A stretch of DNA of 64,000 bases, taken from positions 52,518,121-52,582,120 of the forward strand of contig NW_024609880.1 of the NCBI RefSeq assembly GCF_016920785.2, given 5' to 3'. Each line of letters begins with the position of its first letter. Within the stretch, counting starts at the first letter, position 1. Position numbers and translations under genes: made by a program. A model generated the notes under the pieces. The model was not told the origin of the DNA and made no database searches. It worked only from the letters and a program-made list of their open reading frames with translations. This DNA comes from Ixodes scapularis (taxonomy: Eukaryota; Arthropoda; Arachnida; Ixodida; Ixodidae). Below, piece by piece: positions 1-9,665 of the stretch.

Positions 1-1466
1 AACACGCGCACGCTTGGGTAGGAATTTTTTTTTCTTTCTTTTTTGCGCTGTATCTTTTGCGTGTTTATGACTACCTGCATCGTTCTTGATAACAAAAACA
101 AATACGACATTTGGAGTGTCAGTGCCCCTTTAAGAAAATACTAATGCAAGTTGAGATAGGCTAGTGCCAGCATGCTTCTCTTCGTTGTTGTTTTTTTCTC
201 CCCCTCCCTCTCTTTCAGGAAGGTTGACCTATCTTTCGGCTATTCCTACGAACTATTGTTTGCCGCTCCCACTGTAGCCTATGCATTACCGACATTTTTG
301 ACAATACCTAATCGAATAGTGGCCACGACCCAAGCTCTACTTCTAAGCGAGAACAAAAAGAGGAAAAATGCTATCGTCGCTCGAGAAACATACGGACTGT
401 GCTCGATTTGATGGACAAAAGACAAAACACGTGACCGCCTTTTTTCTCGCCGTTCTCGATTCTCGGTGGTGCTTCCGTCGAGAAATTCCGATAACAATGG
501 GCATTTATCGAGTCGGAGAACGAACCAGCTGTATAGGTCTCCCTCTTGACGACCAGACCAAGCGCGTATTTTTTTTTTCTTCGCAGCCCCACATTTTAGA
601 AGAATCGCCTGATAACAATCGACATCCCTCTGAAACCTTACTGACTACTCGTACTTCTCAAAGTTCCTCACTTGCGCGGCTGAGAGGTCTTCTCCAACGT
701 TGGTATACGCCAACCTGTTTAGTCTCAATCTCGAAACTGTGCTTCCTGCAAAGAAAACGATAAAAAAATATATATATCCGCAAAACGAGTCAAGAAAGCG
801 TGCAGATTCTTCCGGTCCTTACGCAGCACCTCGTGCGTTTGTTTACCTGTCCGACGCTCCCACGTGTTTGCGTTGGCCCCGGCGACCTCAACCGAGGAAG
901 GTGTGCGTTTGGCTGCATAGTCATGGCGCGCTCGCTGGGCGTTCTCTATGTTGACTTTTGATTGGCGTGCCCCTCACGTTTCGACACGCCAAAGACGATT
1001 TTTGAAAGATTTGCTCGCCGCATAACACGCTCTCAGAATTTCTGGCATGTTGCACGGTACACTTGGAGCGCAAATAATCGTGGCAGGTGCTGTTCGCTTC
1101 CCAGCATGATACGATGAAGTCAGTTCGCTCGAGACTTCCCAGTATATTAGGCCGTCATCTAGGAATGTTCAGCGTGGGGAACCAATGGAACACGAGTGTT
1201 GCGTCAGACGTCCTGCTGGTAGTCGGGTTCAATCGGTGCCTTTGCGAGTTTTAGCCGAACGCTGACGGATCACTCTTGTCCAATCTGTGCTCCGCGCTGG
1301 CCTTCGCCAGATCACGTAGGCAGCCCAGCACAATGGCCTTCACTCTAAAAAAGTCTGTGCGTCTACTTCCACGCACAACACTCCGATAGCCAATCAGCGC
1401 AACTTTCGGAGGCAGCTCAGCGAATGACAATGCCGAAACATGTTTAGACAAAAAAAAAAAAAAAAA
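1..1466. other. 5-prime flank with no recognised gene
   Basis: I see no gene or repeat that I can classify here. The open frames are under 135 codons, start at arbitrary ATGs and overlap on both strands, as expected by chance. There are short T and A runs near 27 and 1450. In the gene model proposed below, this is sequence upstream of exon 1. Confidence 0.5.
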
Positions 1467-1540
1467 CGCAGTCTGAGTTGTTACATTAAACAATGCAAGC
1501 GCGACGTTTTGCATTGGTTAATGCAACAACTCAGATTGCG
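1467..1540. repeat. Short foldback hairpin
   Basis: The arms 1467-1498 and 1509-1540 are near-perfect reverse complements of about 32 bases around a 10-base loop, with a few mismatches. Both outer ends carry the CGCA(G/A)TCTGAGTTGTT motif. Compact foldbacks like this usually come from MITEs, but I see no clear target duplication, so the family is not assigned. Confidence 0.65.
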
Positions 1541-1936
1541 AGCCCACAGTACGCGGGCTCCAGGGAGGGGGGAACAAGAACTGGTCTACTTTGACATGTG
1601 GAATGAAGTATACTAAAATGCAGTTGGTGCGTCTCTAAATGTGTATAAAAATAGCTCGCAAAAAAAAAGAAGAGAAAACTGGGATTTAGCTGAGCAAATA
1701 TGTCAGTCAGAAACCAGCCCCGCCCACGTCGTAGTTCAGTTTATTTCTTGGCGCTCGCCGGGTCCTTATCTCCCGTTTCGTACCTTGGTCCTATGTAAAG
1801 CAAACAGACAGGGACACAGAATTTCACGAGCTGGAAAATAGACACAGGAGTGGAACGAAGTAGGGTGAACGATACAGAGGGAGACCTCCAACAAGAAAAA
1901 CCAAAGCAGAGATCTATACCACCCCCCCCCCCTCCC

Positions 1937-1991
1937 CCCCACACGCACACGCACACGCACACACGCACGCACGCGCACACACACGCACGCA

Positions 1992-2023
<32 letters not shown>

Positions 2024-2032
2024 CACACACAA
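1937..2032. repeat. (AC)n/(GCAC)n microsatellite after a C tract
   Basis: A poly-C run (about 1921-1938) leads into alternating AC and GCAC units to about 2032. Long open frames on both strands across it are only the dipeptide translation of the repeat. A pure (AC)n segment closes the 3-prime end. Confidence 0.95.
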
Positions 2033-3949
2033 AGATTGACCATCCCAGATAAACCCCCGCACCCCGAAAGACAACGTCTGGAGCCAAAACTGACAACGGT
2101 TGTCGGTTCCGAACAAAACTCCAGACTTCCGTGCCGTCATCACTAGTGCTTGAAGTCTCCCTTAAGTTGAGGGGGGTCCTAAGAAGAAAGGAAGAGGGCC
2201 GGGGGGGGGGGGGGTTCTGACGAATGGTATTAGATGCACATAAAATAAAACCGACTGCTGACTCTGTCCCCACCGTACCTGCAACCCTCAAATTGCTAAT
2301 CCCCAAATGTCACATCCATAAAAACAAGCTATTTTATTGCAAGATATGATTTTGATTTCACTAATGCTGGGGCTGTGGAGGAGGGTCCCAGACCATCCGT
2401 TAAAATCAGTGGGGGGTCCCAGACCCCCCTGAGACGCCCCAGACTTTGAGCCTTGGTCACCACAGTAATATTCCCCCAAAACAAAACGCAGTCTCCCTCC
2501 CCATTTAGAAAACAGCAGAAGTATAAGCTTCTCAGCGGAGAAGACACGCATTCCTCATACGCCAAACTAAACAGTTAAAGGAAGCCCTCCCACCCAACAT
2601 GTGGGAAACATTCCCGAATTTCGAGTACAGCGAGCCTGTTACCCGATGCCGACCGACAAGATCTCGGGCTGAAGAAGAGTCCCCGGGAGCCAGGAAGCCA
2701 TAAATACGTCAAACCAGGGTCCCGTTTCTTCGGCGGGGGTGCACAGACCACAGACACCAGGCCGCTTCCTAAAGCTGCAGTCGCACTGCTCCTACATTAT
2801 ACAAAAAGAAAAAGAAAAAAAAGAAGAAGAAAAAAACACCACACAAAGACGGTCACCACGATACCGGTCTGAAAGCCTTGCTCCCTTTCTGGAAACCTCG
2901 TTGGTTTTCTGACTAACCACTTAGGAAGACACCCTTTTTTTCCAGCAAAAAAGTTTGGACACTTGTCTGCCCCCGACACATGCGCGACCACTGAAGTGTT
3001 TTCCTCGGTGGTCAAGCTGAGATCATGAAATGATTTTCGTACTTGTACTAGATAATTATCTCGATAGGCTGCGATTGATCAGCAAACGGTCTGTCCAGCA
3101 AGTCCTTTTGATGAAATGAGTGACCGTATAGTCTAACCACTGAAGATGAGCGTGGTCCTTCGCGCGACTGTTTTATTATCGAATCAATTTTGCTTCCCCC
3201 ACTTGAGCACGAGCACGATATATTATGCACGCGGGAGTTTAACTTTTTGCACGGGTCCGTAAAGTACGTCTTTATTAGATGAGCGAGAGTCACGGAGCAC
3301 ACTATTTAATAACTCGTTACTTCTTGAATGTTCTAACGTCCTTCGTTACTTTTTGATGTAATTTGACATTTCTACACAGCTCCAAGTGACAGATTGCGGC
3401 GATTGACTTCTCCGTGTCTTGCAGGGAACTGCTAAATGCGCGCAAATATTTTTTTTTTAGACGCAACGTGCATAAACACGCGCACGCACGCACCCACGCG
3501 GAGGCAAGAAAGACCCAAGAGTTGCGTTCCCTCAAACACGAACGAAGGGATCCGAAACAAACAAAAATGTAGAGCGTGAAAGGGTGATAAAACGCCAAAA
3601 GTAAACACGAACAGAAGAAAAACGCGTAAATTCGCTCGGCGGTGAAGCCGACGCTACGCGCGGAGGCGACCCATCATAACAGCATTCTTGTTCCTGTAAT
3701 GGCCATTCCCTTGGCCTGCCGGCTTCCACCACGCCATCAGCTGAGCAAGGTAGAACATAAAAACAGGACCCTTCAAAAAAAAGGAAATGGACCAAACATA
3801 AAATCCCAACCTGCAAACAACTACGAAAGCTGAGGGAGAGGGGGAACACTTTTGAAAGAGAGAAGGTGAAAAAAGAGGGCAAGAGAGACACTACCAAGTG
3901 AAAAACGAAAACCGACTAGCACCCAAAGCAAAGACCGGCAGGTTTTCAT
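2033..3949. other. Intergenic or flanking DNA
   Basis: No gene is recognised. The stretch contains a G tract near 2203-2214 and an A-rich purine segment near 2802-2838. A segment near 2776-2815 (CGCACTGCTCCTACATTATA) resembles segments near 26895, 44268 and 57950, so part of it belongs to a dispersed repeat family. Confidence 0.45.
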
Positions 3950-4490
3950 TCTCGTGCGCGCTCTGCGTCGTCGAAACGCACCAATCGCCATTCAGCTGTT
4001 CGCAAACGTAAGATGACGTGCCGGGCCACGTGACCCCGTTTTTGTTGTAAGTTTTGTTTGTTTTACCCACTTCTTTCTCTCAAGCTCTCTAGCAGCGAGT
4101 GGGGGAGAGAATGGAAGAGGCGAGGGAAAAAGGCGAGGGAGCAGGGAGCGAACGGCGCCCCCAAAGAAGAGAGGTGAGTTGCCGCTAGCTACACCGGCTA
4201 CACCGGCTGCACTCGGAACAGGAATTCGGGGCTTGAAAATGTTTTCGCGCCTTGGCGCGCTTCGTGCTGGTCGGTGCTTCGGAGCGGCTCCTTCCTCGGG
4301 TGGCTCGTGTTTGTCGTCTGCAAACATCGACGCGTGAAAATCGGGACGAAGACCACTGCACCCGTGCATCTCTCCCGGGAACCAGAGGCAACAAGTGTTT
4401 GGCCGACGACGCCGCTTCGGGGTTTTTTTTTTTGCTCGCCGCTCGTGGAATGTCGTCTGCTTCTGCGATCATGGAGTATCGTCTGCCAAA
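3950..4490 (+). promoter_or_regulatory. CG-rich promoter and 5-prime UTR region of the split gene
   Basis: This stretch is visibly richer in CpG than the AT-rich DNA around it and directly precedes the first coding exon at 4491. It contains a TGACGTG site and a CCACGTGACC E-box-like site near 4013-4035. It also has a strong donor-like sequence, GAG followed by GTGAGT, at 4171-4179, which could end an alternative untranslated first exon. There is no clear TATA box. Purine-rich tracts (4080-4180) and several upstream ATGs are present. The transcription start cannot be placed from sequence alone. The promoter role is inferred from position and composition. Confidence 0.5.
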
Positions 4491-4494
4491 ATGA
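4450..4494 (+). other. Upstream ORF overlapping the main start codon
   Basis: An ATG at 4450 opens a 14-codon frame ending in TGA at 4492-4494. That stop overlaps the main ATG at 4491-4493 as ATGA. A second in-frame ATG at 4471 has a good context (A at -3, G at +4) and would make a 7-codon uORF with the same stop. In eukaryotes this arrangement commonly reduces, or couples by reinitiation, translation of the main frame. The frame also stays open upstream to 4252. No function is claimed for the peptide. Confidence 0.5.
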
Positions 4495-4573
4495 TGAAGT
4501 GGAGGGTTCAGAAGAAGAGGGCCAGGCGGGACGCCAATCGTGCCTCCAAGAACGACGCCAGCAACGGCGAAGA
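4491..4573 (+). CDS. Exon 1 of an unrecognised split gene
   Basis: This exon encodes 27 residues plus two bases of a glutamate codon. It begins at ATGATG, with A at -3, and ends at GA followed by a GTAAGC donor. The peptide is strongly basic near the start (MMKWRVQKKRARRDANRASK), a possible nuclear or phosphoinositide-type basic patch, then turns polar. It ends in phase 2, and exon 2 at 52192 begins with the single base needed to complete GAG. The first ATG is chosen because the upstream extension of this frame has no ATG and crosses a poly-T stretch. I recognise no family. A transcript in which this is not the first coding exon is possible but less likely, given the promoter-like upstream sequence. 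Confidence 0.62.
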
Positions 4574-6575
4574 GTAAGCTGCCTTTTTCTTCCTCTTTCT
4601 TTTTTTTAAGGGGTTTAGGAGACTATATTGTGTTCCGCCCTCAAGTGAACGCGCGGCGTAGGTATGCTGAGCTCGAATGGAAGGTGTGACTATCGCGCGG
4701 GCGGGAACGTAAGCAGTGCTACTTTGCACTCCAAGGCTAGAATAAGTGGTAACAAAACTCAGCGGGACTGAGCATCTTATTACACTCTGTAAGAGGTATT
4801 CCTTAGCTATAAATGGGAGCACAAACCCTTATATTTCTTTGAATATTGCTCGCCTGCTCCGTTTTGTTTAGAATCCAATTTCCAAATAGTAAACGGGTCT
4901 TTTCCAGTGTGGCGCCGCTGCCAGCTTACAGATTGTACCATGGATTGGTGATGGCGATGTATGAGGCATGTGCGTTCGCGCTTCTAGCCTCCGCTGGCTA
5001 ACACGACTGTCCACGCGCGATACTTAGTCGAACTCTACTAATCTCGTTCATTTGTTTTCTTGCGCCCTGTCTCACCATATCGTCCCATTTTTTCGATCAG
5101 TTACATCTATAACACATGAACCCGTCTCCACTCCTGCAGTCGACGGATGAGTTTAGCGGACGCTCCGCCGCTTCAACCGCGAGCTTTCTCCCTTTCGTAA
5201 AACGTGGTCGGACGCGCAGTCAAAGCACCCAGCGCGAGCTGGAGGAAGGCAACCAGCGCGTGCTGGAGGCTGAGGTTCTACTGAATTCTTAGCCTGTCAC
5301 TGACCGTTTGTCAATACGCCCTCTAGTCAGCGTTTTGATATTTAAAAACTTATTTTGTGATATCTATTTATCTGAAAATATTGCCAGACACCTAGACGGC
5401 GTCCGAAGAAAGGGCGAGCACGGTATAGCATGTACAATTAACACAAACAAAGAATAACATAACGTCAATAACCTAACAAAAGCAACACTCGAAACACAGA
5501 AATGAAAAAAAAAAAATTCTATGGCATTAAATGATTTGTAACTGCCGCGACAAAGCAAGTAGTTGCGAGCTGATTGATGATGCTGAGAGGTAAATTATGC
5601 CATTCTGAACAGTGCGGGGTACAAAAAGATATTTGACTTTTTTTTTTCTTTATATAGCGGAATTATAATGGTTTTCTTGCGCTTGCTGCGTGTCTGCCTG
5701 GATGTATTGTATTGCGCGTATTTTTCAAATGTAAGTTTAACATCGCCACTGAGTATGTTGTAAGGAAACTTAAGGCGAATACGACTACTTTTCCTGCGTG
5801 TTTTGAGTTCAGATATGTTTGACAGTTTATTCAGTGGATAGAGGGAAGTCAGCCTGTCGTAACGGTAGCGTTCATGTCACTCAAGATGGGGGAGACAGCT
5901 TCCAAGGCGGGGCTTCCGCATCCAAAGTTGGTCAACTGATTGGTCACTGGCCCGAGAAGATATCGGCAATCGGGTTTCTGCTTTTAGTACAGGTCATCTC
6001 GCTGCGGGTGGCGTTGCCGCTGGGGGTTTACGTTCGACTTTCCACGCGTGCAGCTGGTTAACTTTACCAATGTTTCCGCGGTGATAAACAATATATGCTC
6101 AACTATAAAAATAATTGATCGGTAAATTTGGTACTTCTTTAACGCCTGGCATCATTCACGTGCCGTGTAACTAATTAGTTTGGTTATCTTACACTCGCCT
6201 CCCACTCATTATTTGGCACCCCTAAACATTCGTAAACTTCAGTAACAGCTGCGGCACTTGAATCTTGACATTGATAGTTCATATTGATGAGAATTTCAAA
6301 TAAAAAACGTAGAAGCCGAAAAAGAAACACAAAAAACGTCATATTGTTTATGTTATAGGCTATCTTTGTCCACTGGGATCTGGAACGCGTTCTGTTCATG
6401 CGCAGTAGCTCTCTTCCGCGGAATGGCAGACTCCACACATTCGTCCACAGCTGGGTGACTCGGCATGTTTGAATGAACGACAAACTCTGCTGTATACTGC
6501 GCTTGATCCTTTAGAGCGCAGCTCTTAGGCGCCCGTTCCCCTGTTCCGCGGCGTCGCCGTCGGCTTAACCGCGCG
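4574..6575. other. Early intron 1, mostly unclassified
   Basis: No complete gene is visible. The one coding-like item is the open stretch at 5140-5292, listed separately. AT-rich DNA follows to about 5800, then another moderately GC-rich piece at 5830-6060. Confidence 0.45.
5140..5292 (+). other. Open stretch with possible terminal-exon character
   Basis: A pyrimidine-rich tract ends in CTCCTGCAG at 5139. It is followed by 50 open codons and a TAG at 5290-5292, with no ATG needed. The last part reads STQRELEEGNQRVLEAEVLL, a coiled-coil-like run, but the DNA under it is partly a tandem duplication of about 24 bases, which can create such patterns. Joining exon 1 at 5139 would change frame. 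A weaker acceptor at GTTTAG (5155) would keep it. Either a rare alternative last exon or chance. Confidence 0.25.
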
Positions 6576-6682
6576 TGTTGCATTATGGGACGTCACAGAC
6601 CTATACACCGATTCAGTTCCCCGCTAAATTTAGCGAAGAAACTGAATTGGTGCGTAGGTCTGTGACGTCCCATAATGCAACA
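6576..6682. repeat. Palindromic MITE-like hairpin
   Basis: The left arm starts TGTTGCATTATGGGACGTCA and the right arm ends with its reverse complement. They meet near 6629 at CTAAATTTAG with only a few mismatches, giving about 53-base arms and almost no loop. The CCGCTAAATTTAGCG core recurs degenerately at 6755-6830, so this lies in a cluster of related sequence. Cruciform formation is possible. No target duplication was found. Confidence 0.75.
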
Positions 6683-6904
6683 TTGCGCATTCAGTTTCCC
6701 CGCTACACTTAGGGGCAAGAATCAAGTCACATGACCTTAACTCCAAATTCCGTTTCTCCGCTAAATTTAGCGAGGAATTGAATTGGTGCTGATGGCACGT
6801 GACGTTAATTTTCCCGCTAACCTTAGAGGGGAAACTCCAGGAGAGAAGGAGAAGGGGGGGGAGGGTCCTCCGCACCCTCCCCTCCCCTTTCTTGTATAAA
6901 TAAT

Positions 6905-6907
<3 letters not shown>

Positions 6908-6990
<83 letters not shown>
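6908..6990. repeat. (TA)n microsatellite
   Basis: About 80 bases of uninterrupted TA directly abut the TA-target MITE that starts at 6991. Confidence 0.95.
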
Positions 6991-7145
6991 CAGTCGAATC
7001 TCGTTAATTCAAACTCCAGGGGGACCGAAAATTTGTTTGAACAAAGCAAAGTTTGAATTAACGGGAGTTTCCTCCCAGACACATTGGATGGGACCTGCAT
7101 GCTAGTTTGAATTATCCGCAAGTTTGAATTAATGAGAGTTGACTG
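6991..7145. mobile_element. pogo/Tc1-mariner-type MITE (155 bp)
   Basis: The terminal inverted repeats read CAGTCGAATCTCGTTAATTC at the left and, on the other strand, CAGTCAACTCTCATTAATTC at the right. Both ends are flanked by TA (6989-6990 and 7146-7147), the expected target duplication. The internal sequence has further TTTGAATTA repeats and no coding capacity. TIRs starting CAGT(C)RAA.CTCGTTAA are typical of pogo/Tigger-like elements, so this is a non-autonomous derivative. It inserted in or next to a (TA)n tract. Confidence 0.85.
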
Positions 7146-7147
7146 TA

Positions 7148-8846
7148 ATTTATATTATGTACGCAGGAGTATGAGGTCTATATTTGTACATATAGATTTT
7201 TCTTCCTCAACTTCATTAGCACGGTATATCGCAAAATCAAAATCGCTGCGTCTAATTTCGCATTACAGAGATTTATAAACTTCATTCAATTTTTTTTTTG
7301 CTTTGTTTTGTTCTTTAGCAATGTATGGAGACAGTCTACATGAAAAAAAAGAAAAGACAAATCAGTACCAAGGATTTGCCAGATTACATTTTCACATCGC
7401 TGGCCACCGCGAGGAGGCTTGTACGAATCCACTCCTGCGACCTATACTCTGTTTCACCTTATGATGTACCACGATGGATGCTACGAGCTGCAAGAAACAA
7501 TCCGTAGTTCGTAGCTTGTCTCGTGACCTCGCGCTCCCTGCGTCGCTCCACCCAACCGGAAGGGCACGTGACGCCCTCCGAGCTATGAATTGCTCCTCCT
7601 AGCGTCAGTTGCGGTCCATCGTAGGCTGAAACAAACTATAGAGGAAAACGAGTTTTCAAGCCGGCAACACTGAAGCCGAGATTAATCTTAACGGGTATGT
7701 AAAACTAACCAAACTTCTTTTCTTTTTTTGCTATAGCTTGTTTATTGAGTCGTGTTTTTTGTTGCCACTTCGTTTCAAACTCGGTTTCGGGCTAACTTCG
7801 CTGTTTAGAATTTGTATTTCTTATCTACGTGGCATTCAGTGGGGCCGAGCCAACACCACTGTAGATAGAAGTCAGTTCTGCTGATTTTGATATGTGACCG
7901 ACCGAGGGCCAGCGCGGGGCACCTATTGGACATTCAGCTTTAACTCACGTCCAATCACTGAGAACACGAGTCCGAGCCGAGCTCCGACACAGCACTCGTG
8001 TCCAATGTCTAACCCGAGTTCGCCCTCTGAAGATGGCGTAGATAATTCAGCACTACGGCGTCCCATCTGGGTGGTTTTGGCCGAGCCATCTACGACACAT
8101 TTCGATCGTTCTGGTCTCGATCCAACTTGGCCGACGAGAAGCCCCGAATCCGAAGACGATCTTCGAGCGTGAAAGAAACACGCAAGATCGAGCGAGTACA
8201 CACCGTAGCGTGGGTGCCAGAAATAAGAATAACACCAAGCACCGTCGATTATGTTAAAAGGCAATCTCTCCCACGCTTCACCGTGAGAGGGAGAGAGAGA
8301 GAGCTTGCTCGACCTCGGCGGTCGCCTCCCACCACGGATTCAGCGAGAGCACGGCTATTACGAAAGAGAGGGGTAAAAAAATGAAACGAAAGGAGTTCAA
8401 GGTTTTGGTCGCACACGATCATCCTCCGTGTATCTCTCACCTGGGGGGACCCAAGGATGCTGTTCCGCGGACTCGTTATATTGTCGTCGTCGGCGTGAGT
8501 GGTGGCAGCTGTTACACGATCCGCGAGCGTTATGCGGGAAGGTTATGCGGGAATATTTATGTGGGGAAGTCTGGGCGTCCTTCGGTGTACGAAACGCGCG
8601 TAGGGGCTGAGGATGGATCGGAGGGAAAATATGAGGCCGATTATGTAGATTGGGCGAAGGCAATTGGGTCAGCAGCCGTTATGGAAGGACTCACTTCGTG
8701 TTAAGCGGTGTTCGTGTAAAGTGACATGCCACAAGGAGGCTTGCCAGCCGCACACAAAAAATGTGAACGTGCCCTGCGCTAGTATATAACCAGACGCATC
8801 GGAACTATAACCCCCCCCCCCCCTCCCCCTGTTCCGACGCCACTGC
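7148..8846. other. Intronic DNA with two GC-rich islands
   Basis: No recognised gene. From 7890 to 8704 the sequence is CpG-richer, and an open frame of 107 codons starts at ATG 8381. I see no domain or splice context in it. A CAG|GTGAGA-like donor exists on the minus strand at about 8435, but no convincing exon attaches to it. Confidence 0.4.
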
Positions 8847-8960
8847 TAGTAGCGTAACCAGGGGGTAGATTTGGGATTAGGGCTTAATCCCCCCCTCCCG
8901 ACAGACACAGACACACACATGCATTATTTCTTCCCGGACGAATCCTGGCTACGCCTTTAC
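8847..8960. mobile_element. Possible small MITE
   Basis: The left end TAGTAGCGTAACCAGG and the right end CCTGGCTACGCCTTTA are imperfect inverted repeats around about 80 bases with a C tract and a CACACA run. GCGTAGCCAGG-type ends recur in many arthropod MITEs. The target duplication is unclear. Confidence 0.4.
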
Positions 8961-9470
8961 CCCACGCATTTGCTTCCTTGATCACCATGACTTGCAGTTG
9001 TAGAAAGGACGTGCAGCCTGAGGTTGAGCCTGGAAACACAATATCTGCTCTGAGACACTCGACAGGATGCTCCACGACTGGAGTGTGCTGCTGCGAGACG
9101 CCTCTCTTCGGTCGAATAGGCTTCCCGAGGATCGTCATTTCGTTTGGTTTGCGGTAATTGTTCCTCCGCTTGGACTGTGGGAAAGTTGATGCGCCAGAAT
9201 ACCTTTTAAAAATGTCCGCTTATTCCTGCTGTAAATAAGGTTTTTCTTTTCGTTTTTTTCGGGGTCGGTGGCTTTCAAGTGTTTGCTCTTCAAATGCTGT
9301 CCCTGTGTACTGATTTTTTTTCTTCCTTGTTTTCTAAGTTGGAAGTTAAAGTCAACCCACTGAAACGTAATATATACTTCAAGCCCCTATACCCCAACAC
9401 CCAAAAGGAAACAAGAAAAATAAAAAAAAAAGTCCATTCACTAAGGTATGATGGCAAAAAAGGGAAATTT

Positions 9471-9648
9471 GGGCCGGTTGGTTAGAATAGCGTCTCAGCT
9501 GAGAATGGGTGAAAGAAAGCACAACAAATGTTGCGGCGCGCTAGCGTCTTGAGACGCGGTTCGAATCCCGCTGAGCTTGTGCACTGGTTTTGGCACTGCT
9601 TTCTTTCACCCAATCTCAGCTGGAACGCTGCGTCTAGCAAGCCGGCCC
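9471..9648. mobile_element. Foldback carrying a tRNA-like B box
   Basis: The terminal inverted repeats are about 50 bases long. The left arm begins GGGCCGGTTGGTTAGAATAG and includes TGGGTGAAAGAAAGCA. The right arm is its reverse complement, ending at GGCCC 9648. The loop contains GGTTCGAATCC, an exact RNA polymerase III B box, and the left arm contains an A-box-like TTGGTTAGAATAGCG. It therefore combines tRNA-derived SINE features with a foldback structure. It lies just left of the hAT element at 9666. Confidence 0.6.
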
Positions 9649-9665
9649 ATGGCATGCGTCAGCAC

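Noticed and set aside
1741..2306. Overlapping frames of about 100-130 codons rich in Cys/Val or His/Thr
   Set aside because: They are translations of the (AC)n/(GCAC)n array and neighbouring G/C tracts.
5140..5292. Constitutive second exon of the split gene
   Set aside because: Joining exon 1 at the good acceptor shifts the frame to an early stop, while exon 2 at 52192 fits without any adjustment.
6630..7121. 163-codon minus-strand frame
   Set aside because: It spans the (TA)n tract (Tyr-Ile repeats) and the MITE, so it is not a gene.
8381..8704. 107-codon frame as a gene
   Set aside because: No motif, no splice context, and a comparable frame on the opposite strand.
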